A model generated the notes under the pieces. The model did no database searches and was not told the DNA's origin. It saw nothing but the letters and a program-made list of their open reading frames with translations. Positions 33,975 to 47,400 of a stretch of DNA of 64,000 nucleotides are shown here, piece by piece. Made by a program: the position numbers and the translations under genes. Location: NCBI GenBank assembly GCA_037176845.1, contig JAYKXP010000010.1:744001-808000 (forward strand), read 5' to 3'. Every line of letters starts with the position of its first letter. The stretch's first letter is position 1. The DNA comes from Paramarasmius palmivorus. Lineage: Eukaryota; Basidiomycota; Agaricomycetes; Agaricales; Marasmiaceae.

Positions 33975-34385
33975 TCAATGGTTTCATTCCGCAGCATCAG
34001 TCTTACAGAGCTACTTATGGACCTTTTCAGCATACCAGTACTTCCTCGTTTGTCCCAACCCGCTATAATTATCATCGCTGTCGTCTGCATCGTGATTCGT
34101 TGTCATCATTTTCATCGCATTGTCAAGCTCTTTTGTAACCTCTGTGTACTCAACATTCGCACTTTTGTATTCCTCCGTGTTCTGTATTCCATCCAAGGAC
34201 TTCGATACCAATTATTAACATAGATGTTTGCCACAGTTATAGTTATATAGGCTGGACCGAGGTAGCCGAGATGGGACCCCAAAGGTGATGACAAACAACG
34301 ACGGATCTCATTGGCCAACACGGTCCGTCCCGATTCTTAAACATCGTTGGCGTCGAGGACGACGTCGTCCAAAACCACTCTCACT

Positions 34386-36242
34386 ATGCTGCCATCGGCA
34401 CGCTCGTTCTCTCGCATTCCTCGCAATGCATTAGCTCGGAATGCCCGAAGCTTTGCAACTGTGACCGACCCTCCAGTCCGTCGTTACGGCGGACTAAAAG
34501 ACCAAGACAGAATTTTCACCAATGCGTATTGCAGGCACGACCATGGGCTGAAGGGTGCTCAGGTGCGGTATTGCTATTAATGCTACAAACTCTATTAACC
34601 CACTCGACGGTGTATTAGTCTCGAGGTGACTGGCACAGAACCAAAGATATCCTTCTCAAAGGAGACTCGTGGATTATTCAAACTATCAAGGATTCCGGTC
34701 TTCGAGGTCGTGGTGGTGCTGGTTTCCCCTCCGGTCTGAAATGGAGTTTCATGAACAAGCCCAACTGGCAGAACGACAAACGGCAAGTAACTCTTGACCG
34801 TGCTGGAACCTGAATTCTAATTTCACTTTCCCGCTACAGACCTCGTTATCTTGTCGTCAATGCCGATGAAGGAGAACCTGGTACATGTAAGGACAGAGAA
34901 ATCATGCGCGGTGACCCCCACAAGCTTGTTGAAGGATGTCTTGTCGCTGGAAGGGCAATGAACGCCAATGCCGCTTATATTTATATTCGTGGTGAATTCT
35001 ACCAAGAAGGTACGTAGCAATCCATACACATTTACACAGTCCCTCATCTTCTCTTCCTAGCCTCCCACGTGCAACAAGCCATTAACGAGGCCTACGCTGC
35101 TGGTCTCCTCGGTAAAGATGCCTGCGGTTCCGGCTACTCCTTCGATGTCTACCTTCACCGTGGTGCCGGTGCTTACATCTGTGGTGAAGAGACTGCTTTG
35201 ATTGAATCACTAGAGGGTATGTTCGCATCTACCGACCTGCTACCTATTCTCAGTATGTTTCCGTTATACAGGCAAGCAAGGCAAGCCCCGACTCAAGCCT
35301 CCTTTCCCTGCCGATGTTGGTCTGTTCGGCTGTCCCACTACTGTAGCCAACGTCGAGACCGTGGCTGTTGCACCAACTATCTGCCGTCGTGGTGCTCCTT
35401 GGTTTGCTTCTTTCGGACGAGAGAGAAATCAGGGCACCAAGCTATTCTGTATTTCCGGGCACGTCAACAACCCTTGTGTGGTTGAGGAGGAGATGAGCAT
35501 TCCGCTCAAGGATTTGATCGAAAAGTAAATGTTGCATGGACTGGGTACCTAATGATAGACTGACTGATTTCTCAAAACAGACACTGTGGGGGTGTTATTG
35601 GCGGCTGGGACAACCTTCTAGGCATCATTCCGGGTGGAAGCTCTGTCCCGATCTTACCCATCGACAAGTGTTCGGAGGTATTGATGGATTATGACTCTCT
35701 CAAGGATGCACAGTCTGGTTTGGGAACGGGTGCTGTCATTGTCATGAACAAGAGCACGGATGTCGTTAAGGCCATTGCCAGGTTCTCTGACGTATGTCTA
35801 CCAATACCTTCATATAAGCATGAACTGACATCGAACACTTGTAGTTCTACAAGCACGAGTCTTGTGGTCAATGTACGCCTTGCAGAGAGGGTACGACATG
35901 GATGAAGAACATGATGAACCGTTTCGTTGAGGGTAGAGGGCATGTCCGTGAAATTGACATGCTCCTCGAGTTGACGTATGTTTCATCCTGTTCCTTTGTA
36001 TATCATGGTCGCTTACCACTCTTCACAGTAAACAAGTCGAGGGACGAACTATTTGTGCGCTCGGTGATGCTGCCGCTTGGCCTATTCAAGGTTTAATGCG
36101 TCACTTCCGACCCGAGGTGGAGGCTCGTATTGCGAAGTTTAGAGAGGAGAACGGAACGGTTGCGTTTGGTGGACATCTGAAGAAGGATGTAGATGACACG
36201 CTGGCTGTACCAGACAACCTGGGCTATCAGTTACCTCCTTAG
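34386..36242 (+). CDS. NDUFV1: NADH:ubiquinone oxidoreductase 51-kDa flavoprotein subunit
   Basis: This complex I subunit binds NADH, FMN and the N3 4Fe-4S cluster in the mitochondrial matrix arm. The start [20 protein letters not shown] is an Arg/Ser-rich presequence. Diagnostic blocks: [19 protein letters not shown] (FMN loop), [37 protein letters not shown] (NADH/FMN), [18 protein letters not shown] and the cluster ligands [14 protein letters not shown], with the last Cys in [18 protein letters not shown]. The C-terminus is [16 protein letters not shown]; stop at 36240-36242. Seven or so introns of 50-65 nt were placed. The first, after KGAQ, joins to [12 protein letters not shown]. The length is normal (about 500 residues) and all key residues are present. 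Confidence 0.96.
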
Positions 36243-37429
36243 ATGGGGACGGTCGATGTAGAACTATAAGATATACATACATCAACGCAGCATCTCCTTT
36301 TCTTCATGGAAGCATCGTGGGCCCCAGACGCGTGTATGCATGCTACTCTGTGAGTCGCGAGTCCGGCGTGTACGATTTCAAGTGCGTCTTGTTCTCATCC
36401 ATCTCTGATTCCCGATGCATCAACATTGTCCTTTCTTGGATAGGGAACAGATATCCTAGACGGTTGCATGGAAAAGTGTATGCGGCCTTTGGACTCCTAC
36501 TAAGTAAATTCTTCGATGAACAGACTACTCGCTTCCCAATGTTCGCTCCTCGTGCTTAAAGCTTCAGGCTACTGAACAAAATTCTATATTCTTTCCGATA
36601 GATATCACCAGAAATAGATTAACAAGGTCGGTATATATATGCTACGGAATCGAACAACGGCGTCGAGCTAACTTCAAAAACACGATACCTACTACATATA
36701 AGTTTCACTCGCATTGGCAATTCGATCCTCCATCCAAGTATTGCTGCAATCCACTTACTCTACTTGGCCCCTCACGGTTCTCTTTCGCTTCCTAGGCACG
36801 GTACCACCAGCAAAGAGGCCGAATGTTGGCGCTTGTGGCGGAAACACCGAGGAAACACTGGGACAACAAATTCGTCCACATCCGAGTCAGTGGATCTACA
36901 TAGAGTCGTCAAGGGTGGCGCATTCCACATAGAAACTTGACTCGAGTGTAATAATGCGAATTGTTTCGCAGCCCAGATAGAATAGTCTCCCTTAGGCAGC
37001 TCAATCGCTCGCTTGATATGAAAATGGTAAAGGCTTCGGTGCCAGATCTGCTCAAGGGCGTTCCTCGCGACATTGCAGGCACATTGAGAATGCTAAGGAA
37101 GGCATTTGGGACGGACAAGCTGGGTTGTCGAATATGCAATGGAGTTGTACCCATTAAAAATCTCTACCAATTCGGTTACCCCCTTGATGTTTAATAGACG
37201 CTCAATATGCTGGCTGCGCGCTTTTTCGAAGCCACCGTCATCACGTGGACTGGACTGTACAGTTCTACGGAAACTGCCGTGCCTGCAAACTCTGATTTTT
37301 GGTGTGCACCAACAAGTGCAAACATCAGACGCTCGGAAGGTAAGGGAAATTGCTGCTCGCTGTGGACTGCTCAAGCTCATTGCATATAATTTCCTAGCAA
37401 AAAGGCCTCCCGCCACCTCAAGACTCAAA
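36243..37429. other. 1.2-kb intergenic stretch
   Basis: This lies between the complex I gene and ribosomal protein S5. Open frames here are short and unlike any family I know (for example a plus-strand piece near 36,961-37,194 containing LLKGVPRDIAGTLRMLRKAF). The right half must contain the S5 promoter and probably a 5'-UTR intron ending at ttcctag (37,397). A small non-coding RNA cannot be excluded by eye. Confidence 0.4.
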
Positions 37430-38331
<902 letters not shown>

Positions 38332-38750
38332 AGACCCGTCTTTTCGCCGACTGTGGGGCTTTTCAGACGACTGGAGATGGTTTTCACTTCTTTCACCTCG
38401 AGTGCTTCCGCATGTTGTCCTATCTACTTTTCTATGCATCCTTCATGCCGGTATGCTTTCTACGAGCCCATGAAATAAAGCGAATGTAAAAGCATCTTCT
38501 TGTCTTTTGAGTCCCCTCATTCTTTATCTGAGCGACATTGGCGGTGGTTTCTTGGTCTTTGGCTCTTTCATGCAATTGTTGGGGATGAATACGATGAGTT
38601 GTCACATGGAGTCGTGTGCGTGTCCCCATGTTTCTCATTACTTGAATACAAACGTTAAATACTAACACCCGAGTTGGCTTGTATGTACTTTCCCTTCTTG
38701 GTCTTCCATTATACAACTAATTGCTGCGGAGACTCCTTGATAGGAACGCG

Positions 38751-39476
38751 CTACTCAGCGAGTGGTGGCGCTGACCGCTTATGAAAATCGCCACACAAGC
38801 GAGGAAGTGGGAACTTCGCTCCCAACTTCGAGTGCGTCTCATATTCCCACTCCTCGATTTCCTTCTTAACCTTCAAAGGAAGGTATTTCCACTCAATCAT
38901 CTTTTCGATCGCCGTTATACACCAATGGCGGCATCCTGTTCCACCTTCGGTGAACCTAGGTAGACTAGATTGAGGTATTCTACTCGACATCGGAAAGAAC
39001 GGTCACCCACAGGTATTTATCCATCTCCTCTTCGTCGAACAGCTTCTCGAATAGTTCGGCGGCAGTCGGTCCATCGGTCAACTCTTGTACGAACTCAACC
39101 GACGTTTCGGGATTGATGGTAGCTTGTGCACTGGCGCATTCGCTGATCATAATGACTCCCCAAAACCGATTGCCTTGCATGAAAGCACCTGGGGTTGGGT
39201 CAAAGCAGAGGACGCGTTTTTCAGTACCTAACAGCTCGAGATACAGCTTGGCATGGTATACTTGGACCTGATCTACAGTATCAGGGAAACGTTCAGGAAA
39301 TGGGTCTAAAAGGTCAGGGCCATGTTACTTACTTGGGTCTGGGTTTGTGTCGTCGCCTTGGCTGGCAGATATAATTCGGACAGACATGACGTGAAGAGCC
39401 ATGAGCTCTGCTAGGCATGATTTGACACCTCGGTCGAGGAAAATCGAAGAACGAGCAGGAGGAATGTAGAGAGACA
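38751..39476 (-). CDS. Small cytosolic protein of unknown function
   Basis: The start at 39476 reads MSLYIPPARSSIFLDRGVKS. After an intron (about 63 nt) the frame continues NQVQVYHAKLYLELLGTEKR, VLCFDPTPGAFMQGNRFWGV, IMISECASAQ, a helical part (SVEFVQELTDGPTAAELFEK) and, after a second 57-nt intron, KYLFTEGGTGCRHWCITAIE and a Leu/Lys/Glu helix ending APPLAE. The junctions keep frame, and the GTGCRHWC block with its paired Cys looks like a conserved motif, but I cannot name the family. No signal peptide or membrane segment is seen. The length is about 200 residues. Confidence 0.65.
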
Positions 39477-41186
39477 TTGTCCAAAATTCAATCTGTGACT
39501 CCTATGGCCTAATGCCTTATCCTCCCTACATCGGTGCCGGATTTCGATCATGCTCCAGCACGATTTGCAAAGTACGGCGCCGGCGGATACGCTTGTGTTC
39601 TTGCAAGAGGCGCGTATTATTGTTTAGCGGTTTTGCACCGTCTAGCTGTCTCAGGAGCCTTACAACGGTAGCGATATCCAGAGATTCTGAGAGCAGGGAA
39701 TCGTTAGGTCGATGAGGCAACCTGGCAGTGGGTGGTCACACTCTTGAACTCAAAACCAGAAACACGTCCGCCGTTCGCTTCTGCACATGTACAGGGGTGC
39801 AATATTACTATCTCTGGAGCTTAGTCTTGTCACAGGCGTTCCTCTTACATATGCGTTTTTCCTGACTGTTCTGTAGTATATTCTTGTGCCGGTATACTTT
39901 TCTGATGTTACTGTGTAAATGAACTCACAAAGAAATCATGCCCTGTCACTTCATTTCATGTTTGATCGACACCGACATCAGTGTTGAGAACTTTCTACAA
40001 GACCAAGGTCTACCGATTCACTCTGTTCGGCTGTCTCAAATGCCTGGCGGTATAAACAGTCACGACCCACAGCAAGAACCATAACAAGAGCCTTCCATTC
40101 AGCGAATGGTCGAATGGAAACCACCCCTCCTCGGTCATCACGGAAGCTCTGACATCCATCGTGCGGCCGAACGCCGACTAGACAAATCCAGAAAATACCA
40201 GCCGCTGCGGCTTGCGACTCGCACGGAATTCACGTTGTCCGTCTTCAAGTGGGCGCATCAGATTGCTCGCATCCAGCGTTTTCCGGTCCCAAACGGAGAG
40301 GACTAGTTGTGCATACCTGTGATGGTTGACATTGGCCTATTTCCATTTACTCTTACGACCGTCCCGTGCAATGAAACCTGTTTGGATCCGGAATGCCCAC
40401 CCTTTATTATAAAAGGGCTAGCGCTAGTTTTCATTCTTCCTTCAAACCTTCGCTTCTTTCTACAGTACAGATATCGAGAATGGAATGGACGATGCTAGAA
40501 ATCCTGACAGTAACAAAAGGAAATAATAAGTAAACTAAGTATGCCAAAACGAGACAGCAACGAGAACGAGTAGGAACTCCACGGGATGAAATGATAGATA
40601 TCGAGGGTTGAAGGGTTGGGGACCTCGGGGCTGGGATGTGCTGGGGTGTATTACAGTGCGATTGTGTAAGAATGAATAAAATGAATAACTGCGGTCTGAT
40701 GTGAAAGTTGAAGTGTTCTAAGCCCTGGAACAGATGGAAGACAGCGACCAATGTCCGAAAGCCATAGGAAAGCTGAAGGGGGTAGGAGGTAAATGCCAGC
40801 AGAGGTGTTTTGGCGGGATAGTTATTGGGGGCTGGGGAGGGATACAGGTAGAAAGACGTTTTGATTTCGTTTCTTTCTTGATCGTGTCTAAGGCTACAGT
40901 GGTGTTGGAGACGATGAGGTTTGGCCTTGATAGCGTGGCGTTGAGGCCGTGCCTTCCGAAATGGGAAGTAAATGCGGTAATACAACGCAGCCGTGTAAAA
41001 GCCAGATAGGACAGGAGGTCCGATAGCTAGTGCGCAACCATGGCGCTTGCTATCCTTGTGACCAATGAATGGAGTGCATTTAGAGCTAGAACACCATCCA
41101 AAGCTTGAGTCGAGAGATGTCTGATATGGTTCAAGACAACGGATACTGTAAAAAGGGCAAGGAACCTTCCAGATGTACGATGACGG
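39477..41186. other. 1.7-kb gene-free stretch
   Basis: No frame longer than about 180 codons with coding character, and none with a recognisable motif, is present on either strand. Part is a T/A-rich run around 40,380-40,700. This includes the promoter of the minus-strand gene ending at 38751 and the 3' flank of the gene ending at 41187. I see no repeat or RNA gene. Confidence 0.4.
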
Positions 41187-43045
41187 CTACCGTTGACCCG
41201 AAACAGATGCCGGAGTAGATCCATGTGGTGCTGTTCGCTGTGTTGACCGTGCACGACCATCAGTCTGCTCCGGTTTGGGAACTACACCCTGAAGGCCTTT
41301 ATAGCCATAGGTTTTCCCAAATTCCCTGATCATCGCCTGACCCATAAGACACACCCAACCTAGGCCTTCGCCGCTGACTGCTTGGCCCGGCCAAAATAGT
41401 TCGCCTTCTTCGTCCTCAAACTCCGGCTCGTGCTCATCCGTGGGTGATAATGTAGTGTGAATCATGCGTGCAAAAGTCCTGGGGAAGAAGCGTGCCATAA
41501 TAGGAAGTGTGAGAGTAGTTTGTGCTTCCCGCATGCTGTTAGCTGCCGCATGGATTCCCGCTGTCTGGTCTTTGAATGCGCCAATGAGCTGAGGAGTTAT
41601 TGGGACGGTCACTTTGTTGGCAGCCATAGTTATATGTGGAGGGACAAGGGCGCCTTGACTGTAGGGCTGGGGTAGGAGGCGAGGAGGTACCGATGGCCCC
41701 ACTGATTGTGCCGGTGGCTCGGACGCAGAGGAGGCTGATGCTGAGCGGGTACCTGACGACGAAGGTGTACCATTGTTCGTAGGTGTGGAATTTGCACTGT
41801 TCGTAGGAACTATGCTAGCCGGCGAAGGAAGCATTGGAGGAGTGGCTTGCGGTTTGCCACCGAGTAAAGCCGTGTTAGAACCGATAGCTGCTTCTGAGAT
41901 GGAGGCCTGGATATCCTTCCGTGCCGTCGCCACAACCCTATCGACGTCTTCCAGACAACTTCGGGCACCGTAAGCCACTTTGCGGGCATGGATGAAACCC
42001 TCAATCATCCAGCTAAGCAAGTGATGAGATATGGAGATGGTTTGGGGTACAGGGTAAAAAAGCTTACATCAAACCGCAGAACGCCTTCTCCGCATCATTT
42101 ATGCCCTCTTCTGAAGCCCACTTTGTCTTACACCAGTCGAGGAAAGCCTCAATAGTAGACCATGTCTGAGGATTACATGACCGCCGACTGTGATCTCTGC
42201 ACCAGAGAGAGTAGGTGAAACAAACGAGAGCATCCAACAGCTCGAGACGAGCGATAAGTCCACCAAACTTGTGATATGGCGAATTGGGAGGCGGGGGATC
42301 CGGTAGTGCACGGTATTCCTTGTGTGTTGGTGGATATGTGGACCAGAAGCGTGCATCACCAGAATATTTGAGTTTACGACCGGCTGAATGATATTTGTCG
42401 TGTAATTGTTCAAACCACCGGGGCGCTGATGGACCCTTTCTCGGTCTCCGTATAGGAACAGCACTGGCTATCGACTCTGAGACTTGGGATGCTATTATTG
42501 ATGATGATGCCGTTGGGTGTGGTGCTTGTGGCATAGAAGGGGCAGCTATAGGATCCTCGGCGACCTCACCGTCTTCGGTAGGTTCGGACCGCGGGTTGTA
42601 TGGAACAGGATGATGTGAGACAGGAACATGGGAGGAGGATGGTTGGGACGAATGTAAATGTGGATTGCGTTGCGCAGGGGGATGTCTCTCAGAGACAGAC
42701 CCTGTTCTTGGTCGCTTGGGGCGGTCTGAATCAATAGCAGGTTCACACTTGCGCTTTGAAGGTAAAGCGGGCGAAGACTCTCTAGACGCTGGGGGTGATG
42801 GTGGCAGGGTGTATGGAGGAGGCGTCGGTAGAGTATTGAGGATCTACATCGAGATGAAGACCTTGCAATATGACATAAGTATATTGGGGGCATACCTCAA
42901 GGTGCTTGAGTAGCTGCTGACGAGTGAATCTGCTGTTTACCAGATGAGTGAATAAGAAATATTATTGTTATTCAGATATAATATACCGTTTCCTTGATTT
43001 GAGGGACGAGGAGGATGAGGATGAGGATGAGGAGGCGGAGGACAT
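41187..43045 (-). CDS. Ser/Pro-rich, probably nuclear protein with a conserved helical core
   Basis: The start at 43045 lies in a TCC-rich stretch and gives a poly-Ser N-terminus leading to LKSRKR. Two short exons follow (RFTRQQLLKHLE, then ILNTLPTPPPYTLPPSPPAS). After a disordered region with basic clusters (PSKRKCEPAIDSDRPKRPR), a folded core appears: PRWFEQLHDKYHSAGRKLKY, YHKFGGLIARLELLDALVCF and TWSTIEAFLDWCKTKWASEE, continued after an intron by WMIEGFIHARKVAYGARSCL. A Ser/Thr-rich part and a final segment (FKDQTAGIHAAANSMREAQT, MARFFPRTFARMIHTTLSPT) end the protein. The core faintly resembles the helical C-terminal homology domain of AF4/FMR2 proteins, which scaffold transcription elongation factors, but that is a guess. 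About 540 residues. Confidence 0.65.
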
Positions 43046-45729
43046 GGTGGTTAGGACAAGAGAGGCGTCGGACAGCAAACATTAGACGGCGAAACGAGAA
43101 ACCCCCAGCTGCCGACTCTATTGCTTCCGATCCGGCATGCACTTGCCAAATTGGGAAAGCGCCGCCCGGCATTCAATATTCCTTCTTCCCTACCCTTTTC
43201 CGTTTCTCTAACCGACAATTCCCCCGCCCTTGCCAATTCTCTTAATTAGTTTAGACTCTTTTCTCATTCTCATTCCAATGCCCTGTCCAAGTCTCTCCTC
43301 TGGCTTAATCATCACCTTCTCGTCTTCTAGTCATCTCGCCATCTGTTTATGGATGGCAATCACCATTCCGCCCCAGTCTTGGTGGTCCTTGACAACTATA
43401 TATAATCGCTTTTGTCCCTTGGGGCTGTTGTGCTGTTACCCTCGAGCTTAGACGCTGGCCCCTTCACTACTACTAAAGGTTCAAGCATTATACTCTTTTC
43501 TAGTACTCACCCAGGACTTTTCGTTTGTCCATTCTGCAATGATGATTCTTCCCAGATCTGAGCGATCATCAGGAACAACGACTTGCCAAATTCTGCCATC
43601 ATCCTCCGAATCCGACGCTCTGGTCTTCCGCCGCTTAACAGACCTATGCCCGCTTTTCGTGTTCTGACTGCACACCTACTGTAACTCTTCCGGTTCCGCC
43701 CTCAGAGTCATTGCCTTGCACCTCCGTAGCTGTCCGCCGCCTCCGGTTTGCAAATGTGGAGTCGTAATATCACGACAAAACATTTCGTCTAGTCCAGGCC
43801 CAGGCCACGGAGAAGCCCATCTGTTCTCGTGCACAGAAAGTATTATTATACTGTCGCCGAGCCGCCACGCGATGTAAAAAAACTACCTCCCGGATCCTCC
43901 ACCTGAATTCCTCAAACTTGATTCGTTTTTGTCAACCAATAGCATCATGGTTCTACCAACATTTACCAGTTTTCCCCAGGACGTTCCGTACTGTAGACCC
44001 CATGATTTCTTGTATTCTACGACGCAAGGAACCTCCATCAAGCCGAACTATTCCACCACAAGACAAATCATTCACCTATCAACCTTTTCATTTATTCATT
44101 TCGCACATGCTACCCCAGGAATACATCGTCCTCGGGCCGTCGAGACTTGGAACGTGTGCCTACACTGAATTCTAGAACTGTATGTATGCTTTTCATAAAA
44201 CTCACTTGTCCCCTTCTTCTTCAGATCCTCCGTTCACAGTGGAACAAGCCCCCAAGAAACTTTCCGAAACTCTACGCGTGCCACCCCCATTGCGATTAGC
44301 GTCCCGTACAGCTCCGGCGTTTCTTTGAATCCGGAGGTTTTGTGGCACAGCTGTCTGTTGGATAGCTTGAATGACGCTCTACATACGTCGAGCTAATCCA
44401 TCCATCCAGCCTGTCGTGCATATGCAGAATAACCAACCCCAGTCGGATCAGAACACATCTCAATCATGGATGACTTTTGAAAGCTGATAGATGGCTTGCG
44501 GGCTTCCGGTCATTGTGAGTATTGTGTATGTACCTACTTGTCCATCTTGACGAATTCATCAAAGGTACTGGGAAATTTCTGTGGGGAGAGCGTCCCTTTT
44601 CATTAATTGTAATACGCTCTCACCATTGTAAAAACCCCACGGAAAACATTTGCTGCCGATGACGTCGGCAGAGAGCCTTTTTCTATTATCTTTTTCTCTT
44701 CGCAAGCTTTTGGAGACTGGAGACTGGACAGCATAAATGATACTATGCCAGCTGACGGTGTGCTCACGGCGGTCCATGGGGATCCATCCCGATCATTGCA
44801 GTCGGCGGCTGCGAGGCTTTGCGAAGGCAACCCGTTTCATGTACCGCATACCAGCTCATTGCGATGATCCATGATTCCATCTTGCATCAGGATCAGTCAG
44901 TAATTCCTTGCTTCCCGTTCTCAGTAAAGCTGACGTCGATGTACTGTATGCACCAACGGTTCTGAAGATCCATTAAATGATGTCGATGAATGACGTCCTA
45001 AATACTCCCTTGGAGGATGTAGGCACCGTACCTCCTTTAGCGCCACAGAAATTTAAGCATGATGACGCATTTGAGACTGTTATACTGAATGCCAAATGCC
45101 AAACGCAAGAGACTTGGGGACTATGAAGCGTCACTCTGAATTATTGCGGGGTAACTCCTTTGGAATCCTTCGAACTCGAGCTTCGAGAGAAAATGCGGTA
45201 ACACGTCGGGAAAACAACCCTGATTTTCCACGTTCCACAAGAACTTCTATATAGAAGTTGAGTAAGTAGATATATGCGCTTGTATGTCTTGTCAAAGTCA
45301 AGTGTAGCGAGATTACAAACACTTGAAGCTCGGTTGTATCAACTTTCAAGGGGTTTTTTATCACAGACTGAGACTGAGATGAAACGCGATCAGGTGATGG
45401 CGCACTGCCACACGATCGCGTCGCATCACCGCTCAAAGCGATCGGATACACAGCGTTCATGAAGCCCATGTATGTAAGTACAAAGTACAAAATGTTCCAA
45501 CCTTCCATTATAATGGTACAAGTCAACGAGATAGCAAAGCCAGAACGACAACGAGAAGAAAAAAGTACAATCTCTATGGATGATGAATGTGTCACAGTGT
45601 GATAGGTAGTACAATTGTACAACAGACCGCCAAAAAAGAATAAAGAAAAATTATAAATAAGAATATTCAAGGTGTCGCAAAAGCGTCAGAGAAATGGTCG
45701 TGAAAAAAGACATGGTATGGCATGAACTT
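43046..45729. other. 2.7-kb gene-poor stretch
   Basis: This is the longest interval without a supportable gene. Frames here are short and lack motifs; a minus-strand frame at 43,481-43,675 (core SVKRRKTRASDSEDDGRIWQ) reads like protein but has no ATG and no clear splice partner. An exact 18-bp palindrome lies at 45,242-45,259. Confidence 0.4.
45242..45259. repeat. perfect 18-bp palindrome
   Basis: AACTTCTATATAGAAGTT is identical to its own reverse complement. It sits in a gene-poor stretch about 470 bp beyond the stop of the minus-strand gene at 45730. It could be a dimeric protein-binding site or chance. Confidence 0.6.
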
Positions 45730-46947
45730 TCACCGGCGAGTGCTACGCGCACGCGCCCGAGTCATTATCGTATTCTCCTCGGGGTTATCCTTCTCTTTGT
45801 CCTTCCGACCAGCGGTGGACTCAATGTCTACAACCCGCGCTTTCCTCTTCCTAGGCTGTGTTGGCTCCTCTGGTTCGACAAGCGTACTCGTCGTAAGATC
45901 CGATAGCGGAGATAAGGAGCGGTCGGAAGCTGACCCAATCACCGTCCTCGCAGACAGTATCGACGCCGTTCGACGAGTAACCGCTGAACTCGCTTCAGAC
46001 GGTAAGGAAGTGGGGGACGTAGACGGCGAGCGAGTAGTGCTTCTGGTGCTGGCAACATCAGAACCTTCGAAATCTGGGTCACGGAACTTGGCAGGTTTAC
46101 GTATGACTCGCGTACTGTTGCGTGTGGACGAGGGTAGTGTTGAGGAACGTGATGTGGACATGCGTATTCTCTTGGTGGAGGGACCGGCAGCATCAACCGA
46201 ATCTTCCGAAGGTGACATCGATTGCGCTCTCGAGGTCTCCTGCTCTGGGGCAGGTTTCCGCTTGCGGAGGTTGGGACGATTGGGGACAGATGCGTCTTCT
46301 TTGTTACACCCCACCAAGGTGTGATACCAGGGCTCATGACGCAACGCGTCATGCCATGCTTGCCCGTGAAGTAGAGAAAGTGAGAATAACATGGATTCGT
46401 CCCATAGTCTAGTCGGTTCAATAAGAGGCGGTGATTCGGCTACATTGAAAGATGAGCTGTCTGCCAGGAAGAGAGAAAGGGCTAAAGACGTACAACAGAT
46501 GCGGTTCACAAGTTCGACGCTCGATTCCTTCTTCTTGTTACTCCAGAATAGCCAGTGAGCTGGGTCCGATGGATGAAAGAAGACCTCTAGTGCGCACAGC
46601 ACGAGGATAGTATCGGGAATTGCTGGAGGGAAAGACCATGTTTTGCGACAATGTGCGAGGCATTCAGATACCGCAGGATGCTGAGGTGTCACTACAATGT
46701 GCTTTCCTTCCTGGTAAATGCCTTTAGAAATGCGTATCCGAGTTATAAGTGGTTCTTTGTCGCTGGATAAGGATGAAGTGGGAGATGAAATAGAAGTGGA
46801 TGTAGCTCTGCGACGTTTTCTTGTGGCGTCGGCACAAGCTTTCGCAGACCATGGCTCTGAACGAGCATCTGATACCGGGATCTGGAGAGTGTCTGGAGAA
46901 AGGACGTTTGAGCGAGAAGTCGAGGCATGGATGAAGATGTCGGCCAT
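45730..46947 (-). CDS. Intronless nuclear-type protein of unknown function
   Basis: A single uninterrupted frame of 405 residues starts MADIFIHASTSRSNVLSPDT, with a true ATG at 46947. The N-terminal half has a possible folded part: SECLAHCRKTWSFPPAIPDT, ILVLCALEVFFHPSDPAHWL, FSLSLLHGQAWHDALRHEPW. The C-terminal half is Ser/Thr/Arg-rich with several basic clusters (NLRKRKPAPEQ, STKRIRMSTSRSS, PRKRKARV) and ends RARARSTRR, which suggests nuclear import. Being intronless is unusual in this window. I recognise no named family. Confidence 0.65.
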   Translation of the reverse strand: MADIFIHASTSRSNVLSPDTLQIPVSDARSEPWSAKACADATRKRRRATSTSISSPTSSLSSDKEPLITRIRISKGIYQEGKHIVVTPQHPAVSECLAHCRKTWSFPPAIPDTILVLCALEVFFHPSDPAHWLFWSNKKKESSVELVNRICCTSLALSLFLADSSSFNVAESPPLIEPTRLWDESMLFSLSLLHGQAWHDALRHEPWYHTLVGCNKEDASVPNRPNLRKRKPAPEQETSRAQSMSPSEDSVDAAGPSTKRIRMSTSRSSTLPSSTRNSTRVIRKPAKFRDPDFEGSDVASTRSTTRSPSTSPTSLPSEASSAVTRRTASILSARTVIGSASDRSLSPLSDLTTSTLVEPEEPTQPRKRKARVVDIESTAGRKDKEKDNPEENTIMTRARARSTRR

Positions 46948-47400
46948 CTTGTAAGAATAATGGGCCGGATTGAAGGAAAACTGATATCCTTTGTGCTGAT
47001 AATCCGCAAATATTTAGTACAGTGTTGAACGGAAAGGGAGATCAAGGGGGAACGGGATGGGAGTGGAGAAGGACAAAGCTCAAGCGGCTTATTACGCACC
47101 AGTACTACTTGGCCCACGGTAGCGCCGGCGGATCCGGATTTAGAGACCATGTCGAACATGAAAGACCTATTCAAAGACCTATTGTCAAAACGTCCTTTTT
47201 TTCTTCTTTCTTTTCATTCTTCTTTATGCTTTTATACATGCCTACTGCCTCGTGCTCATCGATTAATCTGTAATTTCACTAGCGCATATCAATCTACGCA
47301 ATCTATCGAACCCAATCGGGTACAGTTTCAACAAGTCACCAGTCACCGTATACGGACCTTGGCCTTGGAATTTCGAAATCTGATATCCATATCACCAACT

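Noticed and set aside
40431..40985. 184-codon minus-strand frame
   Set aside because: There is no conserved motif, the composition is biased toward His/Pro/Tyr, and no splice-supported extension exists.
43481..43675. Minus-strand frame with KRRKTRASDSEDD
   Set aside because: It reads like a nuclear protein piece but has no ATG, no clear donor or acceptor, and is only about 60 codons long.
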